Counted from the stretch's first letter, positions 1-6,281 are shown. The stretch is 6,460 nucleotides of DNA from SZUA-100 sp965248135 (GCA_965248135.1 CBDFIN010000002.1:1-6460); one strand, 5' to 3'. The notes: generated by a model from the sequence alone, not told the origin. Translations and numbers: made by a program.

Positions 1-2
1 CC

Positions 3-538
3 AGAAGATCCGCTCTGTCTCGAACTCTAATTCAACCCGGGCCGGATGAAGAACAAACTCGAATGATTGTGGAAATAGCAATCTAGGGTTCCAGACCACG
101 GTAAACTAGAGCCTTGGCGATTTGGAATCATGGTCTTTGTCTACCAGACACCGCTACCACCAGAGTCTTATCTCAATCCTACATGAAAAAGATGACCCAC
201 GGAAAACAGACAACCTTAAAAAGCAAACAGATAAATTGCTTCATGCACCTTGTGTCATTGCTGTCATCTGTAAAGCACAAGATGGACATGGAATTCCAAA
301 ATGGGAGCAAGTCCTTTCGAATGGAGCTGCCTGCATGAATGTGCTAATTGCCGCCAATTCCTTAGGATTTGATGCCCAGTGGCTTACAGGTTGGTATTGC
401 TATGACAACAATTCGAAGCCGGTGTTTGGATTGGAGAATCATGAGCGTTTTTCAGGAATAATCCACATTGGCACCTCAGATGCTGAAAAAACCGAACGCG
501 GTCGCCCCAATTTGAGTCAAATATTTAAAACTCTATAA
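3..538 (+). pseudogene. Nitroreductase-family gene remnant (YdjA-like), frameshifted
   Basis: This is the remnant of an FMN-dependent NAD(P)H nitroreductase of the small YdjA-like group. The similarity is spread over three frames. Positions 3-80 encode RRSALSRTLIQPGPDEEQ and following residues, matching the family N-terminus. Positions 82-138 in another frame encode SRVPDHGKLEPWRF, the family's flavin-site signature. From about position 140 to the stop at 538 a third frame carries HAPCVIAVI, IPKWEQ, the NGAACMNVLIAANSLGFDAQWLTGWY stretch (read in two parts) and a C-terminal ERFSGIIHIG / RGRPNLSQIF block. Frame changes fall near 80-82 and 136-145, and a TAG at 84-86 ends the first frame. The visible part is about 178 codons against a usual length near 185-190, so only the first few residues lie left of the window. 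The longest open stretch (TTG 122 to 538) lacks the flavin-binding N-terminus. The family call is secure; loss of function is inferred from the frame breaks. Confidence 0.8.
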
Positions 539-542
539 ACCA

Positions 543-562
543 AATAGAACGGCTTTTCTATT
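543..562. terminator. AT-rich inverted repeat after the nitroreductase remnant
   Basis: AATAGAA (543-549) and TTCTATT (556-562) are perfect 7-bp inverted arms around the loop CGGCTT, four bases after the nitroreductase stop codon. The position suits a transcription stop or an mRNA 3'-end hairpin. However, the stem is AT-rich and no T-tract follows on the + strand, so intrinsic terminator function is doubtful. Confidence 0.25.
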
Positions 563-790
563 GTGCCCGAGCAAACACCAGCAAAACTCTCTTGGTTCAC
601 TCGGCATACTTTTAGATATACCCATATAATTGCCGAACTGATTTTACTGATTTTTGTGGCTAGGCTTGTCGGGCTTGTCCAACCGTTCGTATTTCAAACA
701 CTGATAGATAGAGTTCTTCCGTTTCAAAGAATTGAAAGCCTAAACATAATTCTTTTTGTATTAATAGGGGCCACCGTAATCATGCTATAA
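563..790 (+). pseudogene. N-terminal fragment of a type I secretion ABC transporter
   Basis: A 75-aa open frame resembles the beginning of the transmembrane domain of peptidase-domain-type or HlyB-like ABC exporters. These move proteins or peptides across the envelope together with a membrane-fusion protein. The telling block is LVQPFVFQTLIDRVLPF with the following ESLNIILF, which corresponds to the family's 'TPLFFQVVIDKVLVH..L.TLDVL' segment. Two hydrophobic helices are visible, at about residues 22-43 and 59-75. The frame stops at 788-790, just where the rest of the membrane domain should continue. No ATP-binding Walker A, signature or Walker B motif follows in any frame before ugd. A full exporter has about 550-720 residues, so this is a truncated remnant. 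The GTG start at 563 has no ribosome binding site, and an in-frame TAG lies just upstream at about 545. It could be the scar of a deletion or rearrangement that brought ugd next to it. Confidence 0.65.
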
Positions 791-793
791 CAG

Positions 794-809
794 ATGCCGG
801 TTTTGGCAT
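794..809. terminator. Short hairpin between ABC remnant and ugd 3' end
   Basis: ATGCC (794-798) and GGCAT (805-809) form perfect 5-bp arms around GGTTTT. The hairpin lies just past the ugd stop codon (813-815 on the - strand) and just past the ABC fragment's stop, so it could act as a transcription end for either strand. No run of T residues follows on either strand, so this is only a weak candidate. Confidence 0.25.
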
Positions 810-812
810 TGA

Positions 813-2117
813 TTACCTGCCAACCGAAATATAGGTCTCGAAACCGGCCCTGGTAGCTTCGTCGTTTGAATAGATATTACGCAAATCAGCGAGCCGCGGT
901 GTCTTCATTGAGCGGGCCATTTTTTGCAGGTCCAAGGCGCGAAATTCATTCCACTCGGTCAAAATCACCACCGCATCCGCCCCCTCGGCTGCCAGATAGG
1001 CGTTTTCGACCCACTTGACCCCCGGCAACAGTGCTTCGCCTTCTTTGATGCCCTGGGGGTCTGCAACCCTGACGCTGGCGCCTTTACCCACAAGTGCTGG
1101 TACGATGGTCAAACTGGGGGCCTCGCGCATGTCATCCGTATTGGGCTTGAATGTGACGCCGAGAACGGCAATGGTTTTACCGTTGAATGAGCCGTCACAA
1201 AGGTTCTCAAGCTTGCTGATCATGTGGCGCTTGATCTCATCATTGACCTTGATCACCGTCTCGGTAATTTGCTGCGGTGTTGCATGTTCCTGGCCAATGC
1301 GCGCCAGCGCCTTGGTGTCCTTTGGAAAACATGATCCGCCATATCCGGGCCCGGCGTGCAAAAACTTGTTGCCGATCCGCTGGTCCAGCCCCATGCCTTT
1401 GGACACCGATTTAATGTCAGCACCGACTTTTTCGCATAACTGACTTATTTCATTAATGAAGGTGATTTTGGTGGCAAGAAACGCATTGGATGCATATTTG
1501 ATCATTTCCGCGCTTTCCAGATCGGTATAGACCAGCGGATATTCGCGCAGATAAAGTGGACGGTACAGATCGGCCATCACCGCTTTTGCCCGGGTGCTGT
1601 CAATGCCGATGATGACACGATCCGGCTTCATGAAATCTTCAATTGCAGCACCCTCGCGCAGGAATTCTGGATTCGAAGCAACATCAATTTCAAGATCAGG
1701 CGAAGCGTTCCGCAAAATCTCCTTGACCTTGCGATTGGTGCCCAACGGCACCGTGGATTTGGTCACCACCACCGTGTAGTCTTTTAAACCTCGTGCTATT
1801 TCTTCTGCTGCAGCATAAACATAACTCAAATCCGCATGGCCATCGCCGCGGCGCGTTGGGGTGCCAACAGCAATGAAAACCGCATCGGCGCCGTTAAGCG
1901 CATCGGTCAAAATACTGGTGAAGGACAGTCTGCCCGCGGCCACATTTTTAACCACCAGCTGTTCCAGTCCCGGCTCGTATATCGGCACTTTCCCGGACGC
2001 AAGCATGGCAATCTTTGCAACGTCTTTGTCGACACAAATCACCTCATGGCCGAAATCCGAAAAACACACTCCCGAGACAAGGCCAACATAACCGCTGCCA
2101 ATCATCGCTATCTTCAT
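813..2117 (-). CDS. ugd: UDP-glucose 6-dehydrogenase
   Basis: This cytoplasmic enzyme oxidises UDP-glucose to UDP-glucuronate with two NAD+, supplying a precursor for exopolysaccharide, capsule or LPS sugars. The 434-aa length is typical. The N-terminal Rossmann fold shows GSGYVG (G7, G9, G12) with the NAD-ribose acid D30. GTPT follows at 85-88 and TKSTVPLGT at 119-127. The substrate segment NPEFLREG lies at 149-156. The central helix carries ESAEMIKYASN with K207 and N211. The catalytic block GGSCFPKD holds the nucleophile C263 and D267. The C-terminal UDP-binding domain begins at about 315 and has the FKPNTDDMRE motif (323-332). All catalytic residues are present, so the gene appears functional. 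The ATG at 2117 gives the exact family N-terminus (MKIAMIGSGYVG). The upstream bases are G-rich but show no clean Shine-Dalgarno. It is transcribed divergently from the exosortase operon and may share control elements with it. Confidence 0.97.
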   Translation of the reverse strand: MKIAMIGSGYVGLVSGVCFSDFGHEVICVDKDVAKIAMLASGKVPIYEPGLEQLVVKNVAAGRLSFTSILTDALNGADAVFIAVGTPTRRGDGHADLSYVYAAAEEIARGLKDYTVVVTKSTVPLGTNRKVKEILRNASPDLEIDVASNPEFLREGAAIEDFMKPDRVIIGIDSTRAKAVMADLYRPLYLREYPLVYTDLESAEMIKYASNAFLATKITFINEISQLCEKVGADIKSVSKGMGLDQRIGNKFLHAGPGYGGSCFPKDTKALARIGQEHATPQQITETVIKVNDEIKRHMISKLENLCDGSFNGKTIAVLGVTFKPNTDDMREAPSLTIVPALVGKGASVRVADPQGIKEGEALLPGVKWVENAYLAAEGADAVVILTEWNEFRALDLQKMARSMKTPRLADLRNIYSNDEATRAGFETYISVGR

Positions 2118-2139
2118 GCCCGCTGCCCATAATGTTTCG

Positions 2140-2158
2140 TCGCGTATCGCATCGCGTA
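2140..2158. repeat. Direct repeat TCGCGTA x2 in the ugd leader
   Basis: TCGCGTA occurs at 2140-2146 and again at 2152-2158, exactly 12 bp apart, with a partial third copy TCGCA between them (2147-2151). It lies 23-41 bases upstream of the ugd start codon. A function as a regulator site is possible but unsupported. Confidence 0.4.
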
Positions 2159-2185
2159 ATAATACCTTTAGTGGTTCTGTACCAA
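2159..2185 (-). promoter_or_regulatory. Weak sigma70-like promoter candidate for ugd
   Basis: Read on the - strand, TTGGTA (2185-2180) and TATTAT (2164-2159) resemble -35 and -10 boxes. The 15-bp spacing is shorter than the ideal 17, and the -35 match is only partial. A start near 2151 would give a leader of roughly 35 bases. The ATTTGCATC copy at 2187-2195 would sit just upstream of the -35 box. This is inference from pattern only. Confidence 0.2.
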
Positions 2186-2186
2186 C

Positions 2187-2229
2187 ATTTGCATCCCCTG
2201 CAACATCCTAATTCGCAAATATTTGCATC
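2187..2229. promoter_or_regulatory. Candidate operator: 12-bp palindrome plus extra half-site
   Basis: GCAAATATTTGC (2215-2226) is a perfect 12-bp palindrome. Its right half runs into ATTTGCATC (2221-2229), which is repeated exactly at 2187-2195, 34 bp to the left. A dimer site with an additional same-orientation half-site in a divergent promoter region is a common arrangement for a transcription factor. The spacing places both elements on nearly the same DNA face (about three turns). The binding protein is unknown; the response regulator at the end of the window is one candidate. Confidence 0.4.
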
Positions 2230-2265
2230 AAAGAACCATCGAGCTGTGGTTTGTCGCATTATTCT

Positions 2266-2286
2266 GGAAGTTCAAAATGAGCTTCC
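2266..2286. repeat. Hairpin-forming inverted repeat in the divergent region
   Basis: GGAAGTTC (2266-2273) and GAGCTTCC (2279-2286) form 8-bp arms with one G-T wobble around the five-base loop AAAAT. It lies about 150 bases upstream of ugd and 200 bases upstream of the exosortase. It could be an operator or a structure in a long exosortase leader. No T-tract follows, so it is not an obvious terminator. Confidence 0.35.
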
Positions 2287-2487
2287 GATTCAAAGAGGCG
2301 CTAGCAAGTGATTGAATATAGTGGAATTTTTGAATTTGATATTTGAAAATGAACGAAGCTGCAAGCAGGTACCAAATGTCAAATTCCTGGGCATTCAACA
2401 GTTGCTATTTGTGTATGCGGTTCTTTTGCTGAAAAAATGCACATTTCGCCACATGGATCTGCAAGGTGAGTTGCTATCTGCCGAGCC

Positions 2488-3567
2488 ATGAAACATCGTG
2501 CTCACACCGGACTTCGGCTCAATATTCCAGCAATTGGCTTTGCAATAGCATCTCTCATATTAGCTTGTGCACCAATTGTCTGGCTGATTAACACCTGGCA
2601 AGACCCGTCATACCAATCAACCGGAGCGGTTTACGCACTTTTCGTGATCGCGCTGATTGCCTGGAGCGCGAGCAGCAAAAAAACCGGGTCGAAGAGTAGG
2701 CCACAGATCGGGGCCGTTGTTCTGCTGGTGCTATCGGCGCTGCTTCGGTTGGCAAGCCAGGTTTTGGCAATCAACATTCTTGGCGGCATCGCTTTGGCGC
2801 TCGATGTGTTTGCGGTTGTCAGCCTGTTGGGGTTGGCACAAAGAGCAAGGCCTTTATCTGCTCTTTGGGTATCGGTGCTGTTTCTTTTCAGTCTGCCGTT
2901 TGAACGTATTGCCCAACGGGTTCTGGGTTTCCCCATGCAGGAGATTTCAGCATTTGGCTCCTGCAAAATGCTGGGCGTTATTTTTGATGATCTGAATTGC
3001 TTCGGTTTGCGTTTGCAGGTTCGTGGCCAGGACGTGCTTGTTGATTTGCCCTGTTCGGGCACGCAGAGCCTGATGCTCTCCCTGGCGGTATTTGTCGGGC
3101 TTAGCGCCTTGTATCGTCCGCGGCTGTTTCAGGCCGCAATCTGGGGGGTTGCAACAATTGCTCTCAGCATCATCGGCAATGCCTTGCGCATAACTCTGTT
3201 GGCGATTGGTATTGTTAATCAGCACCAAACCGGCATTGATGTCATGGCCTGGCCTGGCCATGATCTGGTTGGTTACGGCACCATCGCTTTGACGCTTTTC
3301 CCCCTATTTTGGTGCTATCGTAGCGACCGCCAACCTGGCGGCCGTGCCTGCGTCACCCGGCTGCCACAGGTAGTGCCGCGCCTGCGGGGTTGGACGGCGG
3401 CGTTGGCATCGACCGGCTTTGTTGCACTGGCGCTGACAATTGTGATGTTGCCCCGCCAGGCCGTTGATGTCTCGCGCCATCTCGCCAGCTTAGAATTACC
3501 GCAATCCCCTTTCCGGATCACCAAGACAAATTCGCCCCCTCACATCCATCGAAGGCGCTTACTTTAG
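2488..3567 (+). CDS. Exosortase (transmembrane cysteine transpeptidase/protease)
   Basis: This is a polytopic inner-membrane enzyme of the exosortase/archaeosortase family, which cleaves and relocates proteins bearing PEP-CTERM-type tails. The protein is strongly hydrophobic, with about eight membrane segments between residues 12 and 275 and another near 303-321. The family's three invariant residues are all present: C189 in DLPCSGTQSLM, R234 in GNALRITLLAIG, and H258 in WPGHDLVGYG. A stop codon at 2467-2469 rules out a more upstream start in this frame, so ATG 2488 is the best start. The only purine-rich site, AAGGTGAG (2463-2470), is 17 bases away. The final residues (from about 350, ending HIHRRRLL) look like out-of-frame translation. 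The following EpsI-like module is in another frame, so the real protein may continue there (about 493 aa in total). This resembles exosortases with a fused EpsI domain. I recall one such class being named exosortase T but could not check it. Confidence 0.9.
   Translation: MKHRAHTGLRLNIPAIGFAIASLILACAPIVWLINTWQDPSYQSTGAVYALFVIALIAWSASSKKTGSKSRPQIGAVVLLVLSALLRLASQVLAINILGGIALALDVFAVVSLLGLAQRARPLSALWVSVLFLFSLPFERIAQRVLGFPMQEISAFGSCKMLGVIFDDLNCFGLRLQVRGQDVLVDLPCSGTQSLMLSLAVFVGLSALYRPRLFQAAIWGVATIALSIIGNALRITLLAIGIVNQHQTGIDVMAWPGHDLVGYGTIALTLFPLFWCYRSDRQPGGRACVTRLPQVVPRLRGWTAALASTGFVALALTIVMLPRQAVDVSRHLASLELPQSPFRITKTNSPPHIHRRRLL
3535..3539 (+). other. C5 run at the point where the exosortase reading frame changes
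   Basis: The exosortase frame and the EpsI-like frame are both open from 3494 to 3567. Convincing EpsI-like residues (LTSIEGAYFSQYGG) begin right after the five C residues at 3535-3539. Reading the run as four C residues gives the smooth fusion NSPLTSIEGAYF. The cause could be a sequencing error, an indel mutation, or recoding (+1 shift). Confidence 0.55.
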
Positions 3568-3607
3568 CCAGTATGGCGGCACGGCGCAAAAGGCGGTCTA
3601 TGGCCCG

Positions 3608-3970
3608 ATGGCGCTCACTGTGGTGCAAACCACCTCACCGATACGCCATTTGCATTCGCCCAGCGATTGCCTGAGGGGCCTGGGCTATGCGGTGGAATTT
3701 GTGGGATCGCAGTTCGACCCAACGCCAACCGCAATATACCGGGCAACGGCGAAGGATGGCAGTGCCTGGCGGGTAGCGGTCACCTTTATCTCTGATCAGG
3801 GATCGGCAACTTCCAATGTCGCCGAAGCGATTTGGCACTGGCTCAAAAACCCCGGCAGCGAATGGCTCAGCGTTCAAAGAATAACCCCCTGGCTGCTGGA
3901 TGATCCCACGCGCCAATCCTATGAACTGGCCGCTATTGCGGCCCTTGATTTACCCCCAATGAGACCCTGA
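3608..3970 (+). CDS. EpsI-like (DUF3485-like) module, probably the C-terminus of the exosortase
   Basis: The frame encodes a 120-aa piece from ATG 3608, but recognisable sequence in the same frame starts earlier, at about 3539 (LTSIEGAYFSQYGGTAQKAVYGPM). It resembles the periplasmic EpsI/DUF3485 domain that accompanies exosortases and is often fused to them. The landmark is RHLHSPSDCLRGLGY, the equivalent of the family's 'IHSPRNCLPG' motif with conserved His, Pro and Cys. A beta-rich stretch follows (YRATAKDGSAWRVAVTFIS), then AEAIWHWL and QRITPWL. ATG 3608 has no well-placed ribosome binding site. I therefore infer that this is the C-terminal part of a fused exosortase separated by the frame change at 3535-3539, or a piece translated after reinitiation. 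Its TGA at 3968-3970 overlaps the Shine-Dalgarno of the next gene, so the two are translationally linked. EpsI domains are thought to assist exosortase function outside the membrane, but their mechanism is not settled. Confidence 0.7.
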   Translation: MALTVVQTTSPIRHLHSPSDCLRGLGYAVEFVGSQFDPTPTAIYRATAKDGSAWRVAVTFISDQGSATSNVAEAIWHWLKNPGSEWLSVQRITPWLLDDPTRQSYELAAIAALDLPPMRP

Positions 3971-3975
3971 GGAGG
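3970..3975 (+). promoter_or_regulatory. Strong Shine-Dalgarno AGGAGG of the VIT/VWA gene
   Basis: AGGAGG begins on the last base of the preceding stop codon (TGA 3968-3970) and lies five bases before ATG 3981. It fixes the start of the VIT/VWA gene and implies that ribosomes finishing the EpsI-like module reload directly onto the target gene. It is the best ribosome binding site in the window, which suggests the target protein is made in larger amounts than the exosortase. Confidence 0.85.
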
Positions 3976-3980
3976 AACCC

Positions 3981-6281
3981 ATGTTTGCTCTATTGCCCAC
4001 AAAACCAGCCCGCGACCTGCTTGCGGTAATCGTGACAATTGCTGTTGCCGGCGGGATGTTAACAATGACCACACCGCAAGCAGGCGCCGGGATATTGAAC
4101 ACCATGCAGAACGCGGCAGATGAAGAACCAGCTGGAGAGGTGGTTGCTTTAGTCAATGGCCGTCGCATATCCCTGCCGCTTTTGAAGGCGGATTATAATG
4201 TCGATGTTGAGGGAAATGTCGCAACGGTAGAGCTCACCCAGACATTTCTTAACACCAGTCCGGTGCCGCTTAACGCCCGCTATCTGTTTCCCCTGAACCA
4301 GAAATCGACGGTTTTTGCTATGGAAATGAAGGTCGGTGAAGAGGTGATCAAAGCCATCATCAAGCGCAAGGAAGACGCCATCAAGACATTTAAGGCTGCA
4401 AAGCAGGCCGGCAAGACCGCCTCCCTGTTGACCCAGCACCGGCCTAATATGTTTACCCAGGATATTGCCAATCTTATGCCGGGCAAGCCGGTATCGATTA
4501 GGCTTAGCTATCTGCAGAAAATACCCAAAATTGACGATGCCTATGAGTTGGTAATCCCGATGGTCGTCGGCCCTCGATACGAAGGGCGCATCGAGCCACC
4601 GCTTGCGGACAGTCTGGGGATTGACGACCAAACACCGATTGAGAGTGATGAAGGTTCTGTGCGCAAGGTCGATGCAACCATAAACGTTTCTGGTTGGAGC
4701 ATCAACAAACTACCGGCCTATCCAGGCATTATCGGCCACAATGCGCCGGGCATCATTGACCCCAAAAGGGTGGCACTGTCCTTAAAGCTTGAAGCGGCAA
4801 CACCGATCTCGGGCGTTTACAGTCACACCCATGCGCTGAAAATTGAAGGCGATGAGAAAAAGCGGGCGATCAAGTTCGAGCAGGGTAGGGTGATCGACAA
4901 TCGTGATCTGATCCTGCGATACGAGCTATCGCAACAGCGCAAAGTCGCAGCCGGCATTCTTTCGCATCACGATGAGCGTGGCGGATTTCTTTCTCTCGCC
5001 ATCGAACCACCCAAAATGGCGGCAGAAAAATCTATTACCCCTCGCGAATTGGTCTTCGTGCTTGATACTTCCGGTTCCATGGGCGGACAGCCGATCGATG
5101 CCAGTAAAGCCTTTATGGAGGCTGCGCTAAGTGCCATGCGTCCGACCGACTATTTTCGCATATTGCGATTTTCCAATAATACATCGCATTTTGCCACCGG
5201 CGCGGTGAGGGCGACACCGTCAAACGTTAAAAATGCGCAGCACTTTGTGAGCGGGTTGTCGGCAAGCGGCGGCACCGAACTCAACAATGCCATTAACGCG
5301 GCTTTTGATACGGTGCAACCGCAGGGAACAATGCGCATTGTGGTGTTTTTAACCGATGGATATATCGGGTCAGACCGACATGTCATCAAAACGGTGGCGA
5401 ACCGAATAGGCGACGCGCGCATATACGCCTTTGGTGTTGGCAATTCGGTCAACCGCTTTCTGCTTGACGGCATGGCCAGGGAAGGCCGCGGTCGGGCCCG
5501 TTATGTTGGCATCGGTGAAACTGCGAGCGAGGCGGCACTGGCGCTTGCTGGCGATCTTAGATCCCCGCTGCTGACCGATATCGAAATCAACTGGAACGGG
5601 CTTACGGTCAGCCAGCAGACACCGGCCAGAATTCCGGATCTGTTTTCCGGCGGTGGTGTGAATGTCTATGCCCGGTATGACAAGCCCGGTCAGCACCGGA
5701 TTTTTCTGGAAGGATTGGTAAATGGCCGCAAAGCCTCGCTTCCCATCGATATCAATCTTGCCGCCAGGGCCAATGACGAGCCCTCCCCAAAAGGCAATGC
5801 CATACCATTGCTTTGGGCTCGCGAAACCATTTTCAACAAAAACCGCGAATACACAATAGGCGGCGCCCACGACAGCAGCCTCAGCGAGGAGATAACACAG
5901 CTCGGACTGGAGTTTTCGCTACAATCACGCTTTACCTCTTTTGTTGCGGTATCGAAAAAGGTCTATAATAAAACGCCAGAACAGGCCAAATCAGCCATGG
6001 TGCCACTGCCAAAGGTCTTGGGCGTTTCCACCGGCGCCTATCCGAGCTTGAATCTGAGCGGCAGTTCAACGCCCGAACCCGAAGCCCTGTTTGGCCTGGC
6101 AATGGCCTTGATGATGGCGCTGTTGCGATATTGGAAAAAGGTCACCCGCTATGTGTCGAGAAATTGGCCAAATCGAACAGCCAGCAACCAGACGGGTAAA
6201 AAAAACTGCCCCGCGGTCTGCTTCGCGATGGTTGGTGGATCGAACTCCAAAAGCCACCGGTTGAATAGCTTCCCTTGGTAA
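3981..6281 (+). CDS. Secreted VIT and VWA domain protein with PEP-CTERM-like sorting tail
   Basis: This 766-aa protein is exported and probably surface- or envelope-anchored. Residues 1-36 form a signal peptide (basic R11, hydrophobic 12-28, likely cleavage after A-G-A at 34-36). A VIT (vault/inter-alpha-trypsin) domain spans about 55-180, with the typical VELTQTFLN...YLFPL and RPNMFTQDIANLMPG blocks. A VWA domain spans about 354-525 with a complete MIDAS metal site: DTSGS (D362, S364, S366), T432 and D459 in LTDG. Near the C-terminus, TPEPE (697-701) is followed by a hydrophobic helix and then RYWKK (716-720), a PEP-CTERM-like signal; there is no LPXTG. The architecture matches the proteobacterial dedicated-sortase target family, which is of similar length but LPXTG-tailed. 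The adjacent exosortase is the likely processing enzyme. Oddly, 46 residues follow the basic cluster, and an A8 run at 6198-6205 could yield a different end. The ligand of the VWA domain is unknown. Confidence 0.93.
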   Translation: MFALLPTKPARDLLAVIVTIAVAGGMLTMTTPQAGAGILNTMQNAADEEPAGEVVALVNGRRISLPLLKADYNVDVEGNVATVELTQTFLNTSPVPLNARYLFPLNQKSTVFAMEMKVGEEVIKAIIKRKEDAIKTFKAAKQAGKTASLLTQHRPNMFTQDIANLMPGKPVSIRLSYLQKIPKIDDAYELVIPMVVGPRYEGRIEPPLADSLGIDDQTPIESDEGSVRKVDATINVSGWSINKLPAYPGIIGHNAPGIIDPKRVALSLKLEAATPISGVYSHTHALKIEGDEKKRAIKFEQGRVIDNRDLILRYELSQQRKVAAGILSHHDERGGFLSLAIEPPKMAAEKSITPRELVFVLDTSGSMGGQPIDASKAFMEAALSAMRPTDYFRILRFSNNTSHFATGAVRATPSNVKNAQHFVSGLSASGGTELNNAINAAFDTVQPQGTMRIVVFLTDGYIGSDRHVIKTVANRIGDARIYAFGVGNSVNRFLLDGMAREGRGRARYVGIGETASEAALALAGDLRSPLLTDIEINWNGLTVSQQTPARIPDLFSGGGVNVYARYDKPGQHRIFLEGLVNGRKASLPIDINLAARANDEPSPKGNAIPLLWARETIFNKNREYTIGGAHDSSLSEEITQLGLEFSLQSRFTSFVAVSKKVYNKTPEQAKSAMVPLPKVLGVSTGAYPSLNLSGSSTPEPEALFGLAMALMMALLRYWKKVTRYVSRNWPNRTASNQTGKKNCPAVCFAMVGGSNSKSHRLNSFPW
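6069..6140 (+). other. PEP-CTERM-like sorting signal of the VIT/VWA protein
   Basis: The segment encodes T697-P-E-P-E701, a hydrophobic stretch from about A702 to L715, and the basic cluster R716-Y-W-K-K720. This three-part layout is how exosortase substrates are recognised: the Pro-Glu-Pro site for cleavage, then a membrane span, then positive charges on the cytoplasmic side. A Ser/Gly-rich linker precedes it (NLSGSS), as in other PEP-CTERM proteins. The hydrophobic part is short (about 14-15 residues). Confidence 0.75.
6198..6206 (+). other. A8 run, candidate slippage site in the VIT/VWA gene
   Basis: Eight A residues followed by C create A-AAA-AAC in the gene's own frame (codons AAA, AAA, AAC), the form of a -1 slippery heptamer. 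A -1 shift would replace the last 25 residues by KLPRGLLRDGWWIELQKPPVE and end at TAG 6266-6268, giving 762 aa. A run of eight A residues can also cause RNA polymerase slippage or be a site of indel error. No test of a stimulatory downstream structure was possible. Confidence 0.35.

Larger units (their letters stand above)
2118..2487. other. Divergent intergenic region, no gene seen
   Basis: These 370 bases separate ugd (leftward) from the exosortase operon (rightward). I find no convincing gene here. The short open frames lack ribosome binding sites and mostly overlap the ugd start. The stretch becomes AT-rich from about 2205 to 2450, as expected for a regulatory region. It contains the palindrome, hairpin and direct repeat listed separately. 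No strong sigma70 promoter for the exosortase can be picked by eye. Both transcription units must start from this region unless ugd or the operon is read from outside. Confidence 0.7.

Noticed and set aside
563..790. A complete small membrane protein
   Set aside because: The sequence matches the start of an ABC exporter membrane domain and then stops abruptly; there is no ribosome binding site at the GTG.
2044..2259. Small - strand gene spanning the ugd start (71 aa, Cys/Trp/Arg-rich)
   Set aside because: It overlaps the ugd start in a different frame, has no ribosome binding site, and has an amino-acid mix typical of out-of-frame reading.
2389..2412. Possible sigma54 (-24/-12) promoter: TGGG...TTGC before the exosortase
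   Set aside because: The GG and GC elements are 12-13 bases apart rather than the required 10, and the flanking bases do not match.
4149..4631. Long antisense open frame (160 aa) inside the VIT/VWA gene
   Set aside because: It lies wholly opposite strongly recognisable VIT domain coding sequence and shows no family resemblance.
5370..5870. Antisense open frame (166 aa) inside the VWA region
   Set aside because: It is opposite the conserved VWA coding sequence, with no ribosome binding site or recognisable domain.
3981..6281. LPXTG-type sortase signal in the VIT/VWA protein
   Set aside because: No LPXTG-like motif is present near the C-terminus (LPKVLG at about 676-681 is not one), and the processing enzyme upstream is an exosortase, so a PEP-CTERM reading fits better.
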